From: Lachnospiraceae bacterium | Lineage (GTDB): Bacteria > Bacillota > Clostridia > Lachnospirales > Lachnospiraceae | Direction of reading: 5' to 3' | Assembly (NCBI GenBank): GCA_029068665.1 | Contig: JAIECC010000218.1 | Coordinates: 1 to 16,898, forward strand | Length of the DNA: 16,898 nt | In this document: one piece after another, positions 1 through 7,656 of the stretch | Position numbering within the stretch: position 1 is the stretch's first letter | Layout of the letters: each line of letters starts with the position of its first letter | Position numbers and translations under genes: made by a program | Notes under the pieces: generated by a model | The model's database searches: none | Told to the model about the DNA's origin: nothing | The model's input: the letters and a program-made list of their open reading frames with translations, nothing else

Positions 1-74
1 GTATAATCCTGGAAAATCCGTCCATACTTGAAATAAGGATTCATAATGAATAAACATAAATGGAGGTATTAATT

Positions 75-830
75 ATGAAGGTATCGGGAAAGGTTTCGTT
101 AATTGCGCTGGTCTGGCTGGCGGTAGTGGTACAGTTTTTTATCAATCGTGATATTCATCGATCAGGAGATGTAGTAGAGGCATTCAGCAGCAGTGATGCA
201 ATTCCGGTAGAAGCATGTGTAGGTGCCTATGGGTATTTTGGAGAAATGGAGCTGGCAGGTGCAACCAAGAACACCATGCTGCGGAATCTGGCAAAGAAGC
301 TGGGGATTACAGACGGGTATGTGCTGACCGCATCGGAGGGAGATTCCTATCGGGAAAGCACCTTAACAAAAGAGGGGAAATATGCTAAAACGGTAATTCA
401 GATTGTCAGTATGGATACAATCAATGAGAAGCAGCAGACCATAACACAGCAGACGATTCTTTGTGACATTACAATCTATGATGATATTGAATACGCCATG
501 GAGTGCAGAGATTTATTACAAAACATCTATCAGGAAATCGGGATAGAGGCTAACATCAATATATATATCAAGGGTAAGACAGCAGGGACACTTACACAAT
601 CCCGCAGAAAGGAAATTGTGGATACCCTGTTAAAGAGGCTGGATGCATCTGTTGTACAGGAAATCGATAATGAGAACTACTATTGTCTGTATGGATATAC
701 CAATCGGTTTGACCGGGTGATCTATCAGAACGGAAAGAAAATTAATGTAAATCTTGCCATTACCTATGATGAAGAAGAGGACATGACTTACCTGCATCTT
801 GCTGTCCCTTATATCAGTCAGTCATTTTAG
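75..830 (+). CDS. YwmB-family (DUF1779) exported protein
   Basis: I place the start at the ATG at 75 because the upstream in-frame ATG at 60 lies inside the ribosome binding site (TGGAGG at 61-66, 8 bases before 75). The product is 251 residues. Residues 1-24 form one hydrophobic segment after a short basic start, a signal peptide or membrane anchor, so the rest should sit outside the membrane. The C-terminal half carries the pattern I associate with the YwmB/DUF1779 family: IYIKGKTAGTLT, then YGYTNRF, then INVNLAITYDEEEDMTYLHL ending in a P-I-containing beta strand. YwmB has no well-defined biochemical role; in Bacillus the gene lies near murA and spoIID, but the upstream neighbourhood is cut off here. 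A hairpin terminator follows, so the gene probably ends its transcript. Family assignment is from remembered pattern. Confidence 0.75.
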   Translation: MKVSGKVSLIALVWLAVVVQFFINRDIHRSGDVVEAFSSSDAIPVEACVGAYGYFGEMELAGATKNTMLRNLAKKLGITDGYVLTASEGDSYRESTLTKEGKYAKTVIQIVSMDTINEKQQTITQQTILCDITIYDDIEYAMECRDLLQNIYQEIGIEANINIYIKGKTAGTLTQSRRKEIVDTLLKRLDASVVQEIDNENYYCLYGYTNRFDRVIYQNGKKINVNLAITYDEEEDMTYLHLAVPYISQSF

Positions 831-862
831 GGAATCAATATATAGAGTTCGAGTAGATAGGG

Positions 863-905
863 AAACGCTACAGCCCGGTATTTATAGGGGTGTAGCGTTT
901 GTTTC
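863..905 (+). terminator. Rho-independent terminator after the YwmB-like gene
   Basis: AAACGCTACA (863-872) pairs perfectly with TGTAGCGTTT (891-900), with a further CCC/GGG pairing inside (874-876 with 887-890) and a T-rich tail TTTGTTT. It lies 33 bases after the stop at 830. Confidence 0.75.
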
Positions 906-933
906 TGTGCATAAAAAGAGCTGAAGGACAAAG

Positions 934-962
934 TGGAAATCTGCAAAGGATTGAGGTATAAT
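934..962 (+). promoter_or_regulatory. Possible sigma-A promoter of the aldo/keto reductase gene
   Basis: TATAAT at 957-962 is a perfect -10 box. The hexamer TGGAAA at 934-939 matches the -35 consensus at 4 of 6 positions with a 17-base spacer. It would give a leader of roughly 110 bases before the ATG at 1078. I see no riboswitch fold in that leader. Confidence 0.4.
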
Positions 963-1077
963 TTTGATGTTGGAAGAGACTAACAAATTGTAATTTGCAG
1001 GAAAGCAACACATAAGTTGGAGTCTTGGAGATAAGCCTTGTTTTAAGTCAATGAAATTGTAGAAAGGAGCAATAAGT

Positions 1078-2109
1078 ATGAAAACGATAACCCTGGGAAG
1101 CACTGGAATAACCACGCCACAGAACGCTTTCGGTGCGTTGCCTGTTCAGAGGGCCGACAAGCAGTTGGCAGTCAGGCTGCTGCAAAGAGCCTACGAGGGT
1201 GGCATTACGTTCTTTGACACGGCGAGAGCGTATTCTGACAGCGAGGAGAAGATAGGCTTGGCACTGTCCGACGTTCGCAAAAATATCTTTATCGCCACCA
1301 AGACAATGGCTCAGAATACCGAGCAGATGAAATCCCAACTCGAAACGTCACTGAAAATGCTCAAGACCGATTACATAGATATCTACCAGTTCCATTGTGC
1401 GGGGAAATGCTATAAGCCGGACGATGGTACGGGCATGTACGAGCTTATGGAGGACTTCAAGCGTCAGGGAATGATCCGTCATATTGGTATCACAGCGCAC
1501 AAGATAGGCATTGCTGAGGAGAGTATTGAATCGGGGTTGTACGAAACGCTCCAGTTTCCGTTCAGCTATCTGTCCTCGGAACGGGAGCTTGCGCTGAGCG
1601 ATAAGTGCCGCGAAAAGAACATGGGCTTTATAGCTATGAAAGCACTGGCAGGCGGAATTATTACGAATTCGAGGATTGCCTGTGCATTTATCGGACAGTA
1701 TGGAAATGTTCTCCCAATATGGGGGATACAGCGCGAAAGCGAGCTTGAGGAATGGCTCGCGTTTATGAACGATACTCCCGATATGACCGATGATATCAGA
1801 GCGGAGATAGAGTGCGACAGGCGGCAGCTCGGCGGAAATTTCTGCCGTGGCTGCGGATATTGTATGCCATGCCCTCAGGGAATCCAAATCAACAACTGTG
1901 CGAGAATGTCGCTTATGCTGCGCCGTGCACCCTCTGACAACTGGCTCTCGGAGGAATGGCAACACAATATGAAGCAGACAGAGAGCTGTATCAACTGCGG
2001 ACAATGCAAGTCGAAATGCCCCTATGAGCTGGACACTCCCGCGCTGCTCAGAGAGAACTATGCCGACTATGTAAGGGTACTTGCTGGAGAAGTCGACGTA
2101 AGATCCTGA
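1078..2109 (+). CDS. Aldo/keto reductase with C-terminal ferredoxin-type domain
   Basis: The 343-residue product starts at ATG 1078 behind AAAGGAG (1063-1069). Residues 1-230 are an aldo/keto reductase barrel. The expected catalytic tetrad is visible as D47, Y52, K75 (ATKT) and H106 (QFH), and RHIGITAH (134-141) is the family strand motif. The C-terminus adds a ferredoxin-type domain with Cys at 256, 259, 262 and 265 (CRGCGYCMPCPQG), C274, and 304, 307, 310 and 314 (CINCGQCKSKCP), fitting two [4Fe-4S] clusters. Members of this clostridial subfamily are cytoplasmic redox enzymes of mostly unknown substrate. The coding sequence is richer in CG dinucleotides and GC-ending codons than its flanking genes, which hints at transfer from another lineage. 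It is a single-gene unit between a terminator and a convergent gene. Confidence 0.88.
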   Translation: MKTITLGSTGITTPQNAFGALPVQRADKQLAVRLLQRAYEGGITFFDTARAYSDSEEKIGLALSDVRKNIFIATKTMAQNTEQMKSQLETSLKMLKTDYIDIYQFHCAGKCYKPDDGTGMYELMEDFKRQGMIRHIGITAHKIGIAEESIESGLYETLQFPFSYLSSERELALSDKCREKNMGFIAMKALAGGIITNSRIACAFIGQYGNVLPIWGIQRESELEEWLAFMNDTPDMTDDIRAEIECDRRQLGGNFCRGCGYCMPCPQGIQINNCARMSLMLRRAPSDNWLSEEWQHNMKQTESCINCGQCKSKCPYELDTPALLRENYADYVRVLAGEVDVRS

Positions 2110-2136
2110 TATTTGGAGATAGAATATCAGAGGGCA
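2106..2136 (+). terminator. Weak hairpin at the end of the aldo/keto reductase gene
   Basis: CTGATATT (2106-2113, overlapping the stop codon) pairs with AATATCAG (2123-2130), followed by AGGGCAGTTTTTATATA. The stem is AT-rich and the T run starts several bases late, so it is at best a weak terminator between two convergent genes that are only 38 bases apart. Confidence 0.35.
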
Positions 2137-2147
2137 GTTTTTATATA

Positions 2148-2786
2148 TTAATATCCAAATTCTTCTCCAATCAAAATGACTTTAATCCGTCCCTGGATTC
2201 TGGAATACCGGGTGATGACCTCCTGGCAGCAAATGGTTTCCGGGGTCAGACAGTCAGCACAGACACCGGTGACAGCACAAGGAGTTTTACAGCCTAGGCG
2301 GACTGTATTCGGAGGAGTTGCGCAGTTCTTTACACGCTTGATGGCAGACTCCACATCCGGACATACCTTGTTCATACCGGCTAAAATGACTACATGCTCC
2401 GGACCGTGAATCAGACAGGCAACTCGGTTTCCGGCACCGTCAATATTTACTAACTGTCCGTCTAAGGTAATGGCATTGGTACTCATAAGATAGTAATCAG
2501 CCATAACAGCCTTTGCAAAGATTTCACGTTTTTCTTCCGGTGTAGAAGCAGTCATACGGTCAATCAGAGTATAGTTCTTTTCCTTTAGGGCATCCATGAG
2601 TCCGATTTCACTTAAGGTCATGGAACCGCCCCAGCTGATTACGGAAGCTTTCGGCATCAGTGATAAGGCTTTTTCAACTGCTGAGGCGGCATCGGGACAA
2701 TAATATCCTTCCATATTCCGCTTCTCCAGATTTTTAATGATGGTAGCAGCCTGCTGGGCATAAAAAGTTGTTTTTGGTGTTGACAT
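2148..2786 (-). CDS. LUD-domain (DUF162, LutC-like) protein
   Basis: The 212-residue product has an ATG start at 2786 behind AGAGAGG on the minus strand. It spans a single LUD domain, the fold of the LutB/LutC lactate-utilisation proteins. Visible marks are ISWGGSMTLSEIGL (50-63), then STNAITLDGQLVNIDGAGNR (102-121), then GPEHVVILAGMNKV (128-141). The C-terminal part has a Cys group at 166, 170, 176, 179, 186 and 187, which may bind metal or be structural. No lutA or lutB partner is nearby, so a role in lactate oxidation cannot be claimed; many stand-alone LUD proteins in Clostridia are uncharacterised. It is transcribed alone from its own promoter (2825-2853), towards the aldo/keto reductase gene. 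Confidence 0.82.
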   Translation of the reverse strand: MSTPKTTFYAQQAATIIKNLEKRNMEGYYCPDAASAVEKALSLMPKASVISWGGSMTLSEIGLMDALKEKNYTLIDRMTASTPEEKREIFAKAVMADYYLMSTNAITLDGQLVNIDGAGNRVACLIHGPEHVVILAGMNKVCPDVESAIKRVKNCATPPNTVRLGCKTPCAVTGVCADCLTPETICCQEVITRYSRIQGRIKVILIGEEFGY

Positions 2787-2824
2787 ATAGAAAACCTCTC
2801 TTTGCTGATAATTTGTTATTCATA

Positions 2825-2853
2825 AGTATAGCATTGTCATAAGGGATTCACAA
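2825..2853 (-). promoter_or_regulatory. Sigma-A promoter of the LUD-domain gene
   Basis: On the minus strand TTGTGA (2853-2848) and TATACT (2830-2825) are separated by exactly 17 bases, and the -10 box has an extended TGC just upstream. It lies about 40 bases before the ATG at 2786. Confidence 0.6.
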
Positions 2854-2975
2854 TTAGTTTTTCTCACGCAGCACGGTTGCAGGGAATCCTGATATTGTTG
2901 TGCTAGATGCTTTACAAGCTGGCAAAAAAGGGGTAAGATATTACTATAACTGAAATGATGGAGGAGGACTCATAG

Positions 2976-3617
2976 ATGGAAAGCAATGCAATCAAGGTAT
3001 ATTCCCAGTATAACAATTCCTTATCTGTAAAGGTGATTCCGGGGCATTTTGCAACGAATCATTCCCATATTAATTTCTATATGGATATGACTACTTTGAA
3101 GACCAGGCAGAGCATGGCATTAGCAGCAGCAAAGTCCATTGTGCATGAATATGTAAACAGCACAGTAGTTGACACGATTGTGTGTATGGATGGAACAGAG
3201 GTAATCGGTGCATATCTGGCAGAAGAATTATCAGCAGCGGGCTTCATGTCCATGAACTCTCATAAGACTATTTATGTGATATCTCCTGAAATGAATTCGG
3301 TTGGACAGTTGGTATTCAGTGATAACCTGCAGCCGATGGTTCGGAATAAGCACGTATTACTTTTGCTGGCAACTGCCACCACCGGACGTACCATTGAACG
3401 GGCATTAGAGTGTATTAAGTATTATGAAGGCAGTGTTGCCGGAGTATCTGCGCTCTTCTCGGCAGTAGAACAAATCGATCGATATGAGATACATTCTATT
3501 TTCAAGACCAGTGATTTTCCGGAATATAAGACCTATGCGCATACAGAATGTCCATATTGCCAGGCAGGACAAAAACTAAATGCAATCGTAAATAGTTATG
3601 GATATATGAAACTATAA
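2976..3617 (+). CDS. Phosphoribosyltransferase-fold protein with altered PRPP motif
   Basis: The 213-residue product starts at ATG 2976 behind GAGGAGG (2961-2967). The overall pattern is that of the type I phosphoribosyltransferase fold (orotate/adenine PRT-like): VDTIVCMDGTEVIGAYLAEE (65-84) for the first core strand and helix, then VLLLLATATTGRTI (127-140) at the PRPP-binding loop. Enzymes of this fold normally have two acidic residues four bases of protein sequence before TTG (hhhDDhxTTGxT). Here those positions are L131 and A132, while TTGRT is kept. This suggests either loss of catalysis or a ligand-binding, regulatory role. A C-terminal CPYC (192-195) preceded by His could hold a metal. 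It is flanked by an upstream divergent gene and a strong terminator, so it is probably transcribed alone. A working orotate PRT is possible but less likely. Confidence 0.72.
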   Translation: MESNAIKVYSQYNNSLSVKVIPGHFATNHSHINFYMDMTTLKTRQSMALAAAKSIVHEYVNSTVVDTIVCMDGTEVIGAYLAEELSAAGFMSMNSHKTIYVISPEMNSVGQLVFSDNLQPMVRNKHVLLLLATATTGRTIERALECIKYYEGSVAGVSALFSAVEQIDRYEIHSIFKTSDFPEYKTYAHTECPYCQAGQKLNAIVNSYGYMKL

Positions 3618-3630
3618 GCCATGCAAGGAT

Positions 3631-3688
3631 AAAAAAGCAAGGGCCTGCAGAGAGCATGTATGTTCTCCTGCAGGTCCTTGCTTTTTTA
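3631..3688. terminator. Strong bidirectional terminator hairpin
   Basis: A stem of about 20 base pairs: AAAAAAGCAAGGGCCTGCAG (3631-3650) pairs with CTGCAGGTCCTTGCTTTTTT (3668-3687) with one G-T wobble, and AGAG/TTCT extend it inward. A-run and T-run flank it, so it could terminate on both strands. It follows the phosphoribosyltransferase-like gene by 13 bases. Confidence 0.88.
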
Positions 3689-3729
3689 GACTTATAGGGC
3701 GCAGCCCGACATCGACACATTGAATGCTT

Positions 3730-3840
3730 GGCGAAGTATTTTTGAGCCTAGCATGAAAGCGCACAGAGTGGCCGTAGGCGAGATGCGCATGGCTGAAGCG
3801 AGATGCCCGTGGCCGCAGGCGAGGAGCGCATGGCGAAAAT
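3730..3840 (+). repeat. GC-rich degenerate tandem repeat upstream of the glucosidase gene
   Basis: Three imperfect units of 20-21 bases stand head to tail: 3770-3790, 3791-3810 and 3811-3831. All begin GGC and share a core close to AGGCGAGATGCGCAT; a partial GGCGAA unit follows at 3832 and a related GGCGAAG occurs at 3730. The stretch is far richer in GC than its surroundings and lies between the terminator at 3631-3688 and the ribosome binding site at 3847-3852. I see no protein in it on either strand that I would defend. It could be a short interspersed repeat of this genome or a leader feature of the glucosidase transcript. Confidence 0.5.
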
Positions 3841-3862
3841 AAAAGTAAGGAGTGACAAAGCG

Positions 3863-5560
3863 ATGAAGGAAAAATGGTGGCATGACAAGACCGCATATCA
3901 GATTTATCCCAAAAGCTTTAAGGACGGAAATGGTGATGGAATCGGTGACCTGCGGGGGATTATTGAAAAGCTGGATTATCTGAAGGAATTGGGAATCGGA
4001 ATTCTGTGGATTTCTCCTGTCTATCAGTCTCCTTTTGTGGATCAGGGGTATGACATTTCTGATTATTATGCAATTGATCCTGCATTTGGAACCATGGAGG
4101 ATATGGATGAGCTGTTGGCAGAGGCAAAAAAGCGGAATATTGCAGTTGTGATGGATCTGGTAGTCAACCATTGCTCCGACCGGCATGAATGGTTTCAGAA
4201 AGCATTAAAAGATCCTTTTGGAAAGTATGGTCAGTATTTTTACATAAGAGAAGGAAAGAATGGAAATCCACCTTGCAACTGGAGGTCTTATTTTGGAGGC
4301 AGCGTATGGGAGAAGCTGCCGGGGTATGAGAACCTGTTTTATCTTCATATGTTCGCCAAAGAGCAGCCGGACCTGAACTGGGAGAATCCGGAGCTGAGAC
4401 AGGAGATTTACAAAATGATTCGCTGGTGGCTGGAAAAGGGAGTTGCCGGTTTCCGGCTGGATGCAATTATTAACATAAAAAAGGACCTGCGGTTCTGTGA
4501 TTTCCCCACAGACCGGGAGGATGGCATGTGTGCCGGCAGCAAAATGTTGGAGCATGCGGAAGGCGTGCATGAATTCCTGCAGGAAATGAAAGAAGAGGCA
4601 TTTGCGCCATATCATGCCTTTACCATCGGAGAACTGTTTGATTACAGACAGGATGAGCTGGAGCGTTACATCGGTGAGGAAGGATGCTTTGAATCCATTT
4701 TTGATTTTTCACCTCATGTTCTGGGTGGTTGTGAACAGGGATGGTATAATCGCCGGAAGGTCAGTCCGGATGAATTCCGAAATGCCATTTTTGACAGTAA
4801 GCGAGTATCACAGGATATTGGTATGATGGCGAATATTATAGAAAATCATGATGAGCCCCGGGGAGTAAGCCGCTATTTGCCGGAAGGAGAAGTCAATGAG
4901 ACCAGCAAGAAGATGCTTGCCGGGATTTCCTTGATGACCTTTGGATTGCCCTTCCTGTATCAGGGACAGGAAATCGGAATGACAAATAAGCAGTTTCGTA
5001 GTATACAGGAGGTGGATGATATCAGTACCATCGACGAATACCGGGTGGCTTTGGACCATGGTCTGGATGAAGAGGAGGCATTAAAGGCAGTTGCCGGAAT
5101 GAGCCGTGATAATGCCCGGACTCCTATGCAGTGGAATGGAGGGACCTATGCCGGATTTTCTGAAGCAGCGCCCTGGCTCATGGTAAATGACAACTATCCG
5201 GAGATTAATGCGGAAGAGCAGGAAAACCGGGAGACCTCCGTGCTATCCTTCTATAAGAAGCTGATCGCCCTGCGGACAGAACCGGAGTATACTGAGACAA
5301 TCGTATATGGAAAACAGGTGCCGGTATTGGAGGGACTGACGAATTTTGTAGGGTTTTATCGGCAGGGAACCGGAAAGACCCTTCTGGTTCTGGCAAACTA
5401 TCAGAGAGAAAAGCGGACCGTATGTGTGGAGGCAGAGATAAAAAAGGTGGTTCTGGATAACTGTAATACAGATGGGGATTGGAAGCAAATTACAAAAACA
5501 AAGGATGGCAGTCAGATTTCCATGGAAGGCTATCAGTTCCTGATATTAGAAGTAGCATAA
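3863..5560 (+). CDS. GH13 alpha-glucosidase / oligo-1,6-glucosidase family
   Basis: The start at ATG 3863 follows AAGGAG (3847-3852); in-frame codons back to 3803 run through the GC-rich repeat and are unlikely to be translated. The 565-residue length is normal for GH13 subfamily 31. Visible motifs are QIYPKSF (13-19), the calcium-type loop DGNGDGIGD (21-29), DLVVNH (98-103), QPDLNWENPE (168-177), GFRLDAI with the nucleophile D200, the acid/base E257 in IGELFD, and ENHDEPR with the transition-state Asp D330. No signal peptide is seen, so it should act in the cytoplasm on short malto- or isomalto-oligosaccharides taken up by the cell. The residue after the nucleophile is Ala; in this subfamily Val there is linked to alpha-1,6 preference, so an alpha-1,4 or mixed preference is possible. 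No transporter or regulator gene is adjacent. Confidence 0.9.
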   Translation: MKEKWWHDKTAYQIYPKSFKDGNGDGIGDLRGIIEKLDYLKELGIGILWISPVYQSPFVDQGYDISDYYAIDPAFGTMEDMDELLAEAKKRNIAVVMDLVVNHCSDRHEWFQKALKDPFGKYGQYFYIREGKNGNPPCNWRSYFGGSVWEKLPGYENLFYLHMFAKEQPDLNWENPELRQEIYKMIRWWLEKGVAGFRLDAIINIKKDLRFCDFPTDREDGMCAGSKMLEHAEGVHEFLQEMKEEAFAPYHAFTIGELFDYRQDELERYIGEEGCFESIFDFSPHVLGGCEQGWYNRRKVSPDEFRNAIFDSKRVSQDIGMMANIIENHDEPRGVSRYLPEGEVNETSKKMLAGISLMTFGLPFLYQGQEIGMTNKQFRSIQEVDDISTIDEYRVALDHGLDEEEALKAVAGMSRDNARTPMQWNGGTYAGFSEAAPWLMVNDNYPEINAEEQENRETSVLSFYKKLIALRTEPEYTETIVYGKQVPVLEGLTNFVGFYRQGTGKTLLVLANYQREKRTVCVEAEIKKVVLDNCNTDGDWKQITKTKDGSQISMEGYQFLILEVA

Positions 5561-5601
5561 TAAGAGAATATATACACAAGCTTAGTTTAGAGAGAATTGG
5601 A

Positions 5602-5639
5602 AACGGCTGCCCGGACATTGAATTGTCCGGACAGCCGTT
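5602..5639. terminator. Convergent hairpin between glucosidase and aminotransferase genes
   Basis: AACGGCTGCCCGGACA (5602-5617) pairs with TGTCCGGACAGCCGTT (5624-5639) with a single G-T wobble and a 6-base loop. No clear T run follows on either strand, but its place between two convergent genes fits a shared terminator. Confidence 0.6.
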
Positions 5640-5644
5640 CAGTC

Positions 5645-6829
5645 TTATTGATATTCTTTTGCCAATGCTTCAAACACCGGAATAGACCGCAGTACTTTTT
5701 CCGTCGGGATGCAGTAGCAGATTCTAAAATGTCCCGGACAACCGAAGGTATCACTTGGAACCAGAAGCAGATCATGCTGCTTGGCACGTTCACAGAATGC
5801 ACCTGCATTTTCTTCCAGTGCCTTCGGGAACATATAAAAGGTTCCGCCCGGCTCTACAATGTCAAACCCGATCCGGGTTAATTCTTTATATAGAATATTC
5901 TTATTTTCTTCGTATACGGAAATATCGGAAGTCATATCCAGTACCTTTGTGACTGCAAGTTGAATCAGGGAAGGCGGACAGTTGTGACCGATACCTCTGG
6001 AAATCTGACCACACATGTCTACAATGCGGGCTGCATCCTTACATGCCGGATTAACTGCCACATATCCGATTCGTTCTCCCGGCAGGGAAACGGATTTACT
6101 AAAGGAATAGCAGACAATGGTGTTGTCGTAGTGTTTTGCTACAAAAGGTGCATCTACTCCCTGAAAGACGATTTCCCGATATGGTTCATCGGATATAATG
6201 TAAATCTCATGACCGTATTCCTTGGATTTAGCAGTTAAAATAGCTGCCAGCCGGTCAATGGTAGCAGTGGAATATACAATACCGGAAGGATTGTTCGGTG
6301 TGTTGATCAATACTGCCATAGTCTTTGGAGTAAGCATCTCTTCAAAGGCCTCAAAGTTAATCTGAAAGCTGCTGATATCCGCAGGTACCACTTTTAAAAC
6401 GGCACCGGTTTCATTTACATAATGATAGTATTCCGGAAAGAAGGGTGCAAAGGTAATAACCTCATCTCCGGGAACGGTAACGGCACGTACTGCATGGGCA
6501 ATAGCACCGGCAGCGCCCACTGCCATGAAAATATCCTCCATTTGGAATGCCATACCAAACCTGCGATTCAAAGAATCGGCAATCGTCTGACGAACGGAAG
6601 GAATACCCAGACTTGGACTGTATCCGTGGAGGGCTACCGGGTCCGTATTCTGAATCAGGTCAATCAAGGCATCTGTAAATGCCTGAGGAGTCGGAACGCT
6701 GGGATTGCCTAAGCTGTAGTCAAAGACATTTTCGTAGCCAATTTCTTTTGCCCGCTTGGAGCCATAATCAAATAATTCCCGAATGGCTGACTTCTGAGAA
6801 GTCATATCGATATAGTGTTGTGATAACAT
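5645..6829 (-). CDS. PLP-dependent class I/II aminotransferase
   Basis: I choose the ATG at 6829 (protein starting MLSQHY, 394 residues) because AAGGAGA lies 6 bases before it; the longer frame from 6868 lacks such a site. Family marks: NTPNNPSG (176-183), SDEPYREI (213-220, with the cofactor-contacting D214 and Y217), the Schiff-base lysine K245 in SFSKSVSLPGER, and the substrate carboxylate-binding R369 in FRICY near the C-terminus. These fit fold-type I aspartate/aromatic aminotransferases of amino-acid metabolism in the cytoplasm; the substrate pair cannot be decided from sequence alone. The gene is read from its own promoter at 6892-6920, divergent from the maf gene, and ends at the convergent hairpin shared with the glucosidase gene. 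Confidence 0.88.
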   Translation of the reverse strand: MLSQHYIDMTSQKSAIRELFDYGSKRAKEIGYENVFDYSLGNPSVPTPQAFTDALIDLIQNTDPVALHGYSPSLGIPSVRQTIADSLNRRFGMAFQMEDIFMAVGAAGAIAHAVRAVTVPGDEVITFAPFFPEYYHYVNETGAVLKVVPADISSFQINFEAFEEMLTPKTMAVLINTPNNPSGIVYSTATIDRLAAILTAKSKEYGHEIYIISDEPYREIVFQGVDAPFVAKHYDNTIVCYSFSKSVSLPGERIGYVAVNPACKDAARIVDMCGQISRGIGHNCPPSLIQLAVTKVLDMTSDISVYEENKNILYKELTRIGFDIVEPGGTFYMFPKALEENAGAFCERAKQHDLLLVPSDTFGCPGHFRICYCIPTEKVLRSIPVFEALAKEYQ

Positions 6830-6891
6830 GTGAATTCTCCTTACTGATTTAATGCTGTATGTTTTCAATACTTCTTCTGCATACTGGTTCT

Positions 6892-6920
6892 ATTGTATCG
6901 CTATCAAAGGAAGATTTCAA
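6892..6920 (-). promoter_or_regulatory. Sigma-A promoter of the aminotransferase gene
   Basis: On the minus strand TTGAAA (6920-6915) and TACAAT (6897-6892) are 17 bases apart. The leader to the ATG at 6829 would be about 55 bases. Confidence 0.6.
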
Positions 6921-6970
6921 TTTAAATCTGTAGATGAAAAAATAATACTTGCTGATGTTTGATTCTTTCA

Positions 6971-6999
6971 TTGAAATTTTATTCGATTTGCAATAAGAT
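6971..6999 (+). promoter_or_regulatory. Sigma-A promoter of the maf gene
   Basis: TTGAAA (6971-6976) and TAAGAT (6994-6999) are separated by 17 bases, about 46 bases before the start at 7046. It is divergent from the aminotransferase promoter, with their -35 boxes about 50 bases apart. Confidence 0.5.
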
Positions 7000-7045
7000 T
7001 GAAGTGCAGAGGACTATTCAGAAACACAAAGAGAAGGACAGAATT

Positions 7046-7654
7046 ATGGAAAGACAAATTATATTGGCATCCCAGTCCCCAAGGAGGCGGGAGCTGTTGA
7101 CTCAGGCGGGCTTCTGTTATCAAGTGGAGCCGTCACAAGTCATAGAGAAGATAACCAAAGAGGAGCCTTGGGAAGTGGTAATGGAATTATCAGAACAAAA
7201 GGCAGAGGACGTATACAGGAAGCATATGGAAGCTTCAAACCAGATACAAGATGCATCATCGATTTTGGTAATCGGAGCCGATACAGTTGTGGCATTTCAG
7301 AATCAGATTCTGGGAAAGCCTCACACGGAACAAGAGGCATTTGATATGTTGATGCAGCTACAGGGTGAGGTTCATCAGGTGTATACCGGCGTTGCATTAT
7401 GCTGGAATGAAGAGGACGGTATGCATAAGCATGTGTTTTATGAGCGGACAGAGGTCTCTTTCTATCCAATGACAGAACAGGAGATTTGGGATTATATCCA
7501 TACCGGTGATTGCATGGACAAGGCAGGAGCATATGGGATTCAGACTCATTTTGGAGTATATATTCGGGCGATTCAGGGCGATTATAATAATGTAGTGGGG
7601 CTTCCCATTGCAAGACTTTATCAGGAGATAAAAGATGTAAGAATAGGAGAATGA
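7046..7654 (+). CDS. maf: Maf-family nucleoside triphosphate pyrophosphatase
   Basis: The product starts at ATG 7046 behind GAGAAGG (7031-7037); the in-frame stretch back to 6959 crosses the promoter and is not translated in my reading. It has 202 residues, the usual Maf length. Diagnostic motifs are LASQSPRRRELL (7-18), VIGADTVV (75-82, with the catalytic D79), ILGKP (88-92), QVYTGVAL (111-118), DKAGAYGIQ (158-166) and NNVVGLP (181-187). Maf proteins hydrolyse non-canonical or canonical nucleoside triphosphates to monophosphate and pyrophosphate and are linked to septum or division control in Bacillus. Its ATGA-type junction with the next gene indicates translational coupling. Confidence 0.93.
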   Translation: MERQIILASQSPRRRELLTQAGFCYQVEPSQVIEKITKEEPWEVVMELSEQKAEDVYRKHMEASNQIQDASSILVIGADTVVAFQNQILGKPHTEQEAFDMLMQLQGEVHQVYTGVALCWNEEDGMHKHVFYERTEVSFYPMTEQEIWDYIHTGDCMDKAGAYGIQTHFGVYIRAIQGDYNNVVGLPIARLYQEIKDVRIGE

Positions 7655-7656
7655 CT

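Noticed and set aside
28..47. Promoter for the YwmB-like gene (TTGAAA at 28, CATAAT at 42)
   Set aside because: The spacer would be 8 bases, too short for sigma-A, so no promoter can be claimed in the first 74 bases.
963..1077. Riboswitch in the leader of the aldo/keto reductase gene
   Set aside because: I find no convincing helices or known conserved box in the 115-base leader.
3612..3896. Protein on the minus strand across the GC-rich repeat
   Set aside because: It crosses a strong terminator and overlaps the glucosidase start, has no ribosome binding site, and its composition simply reflects the repeat.
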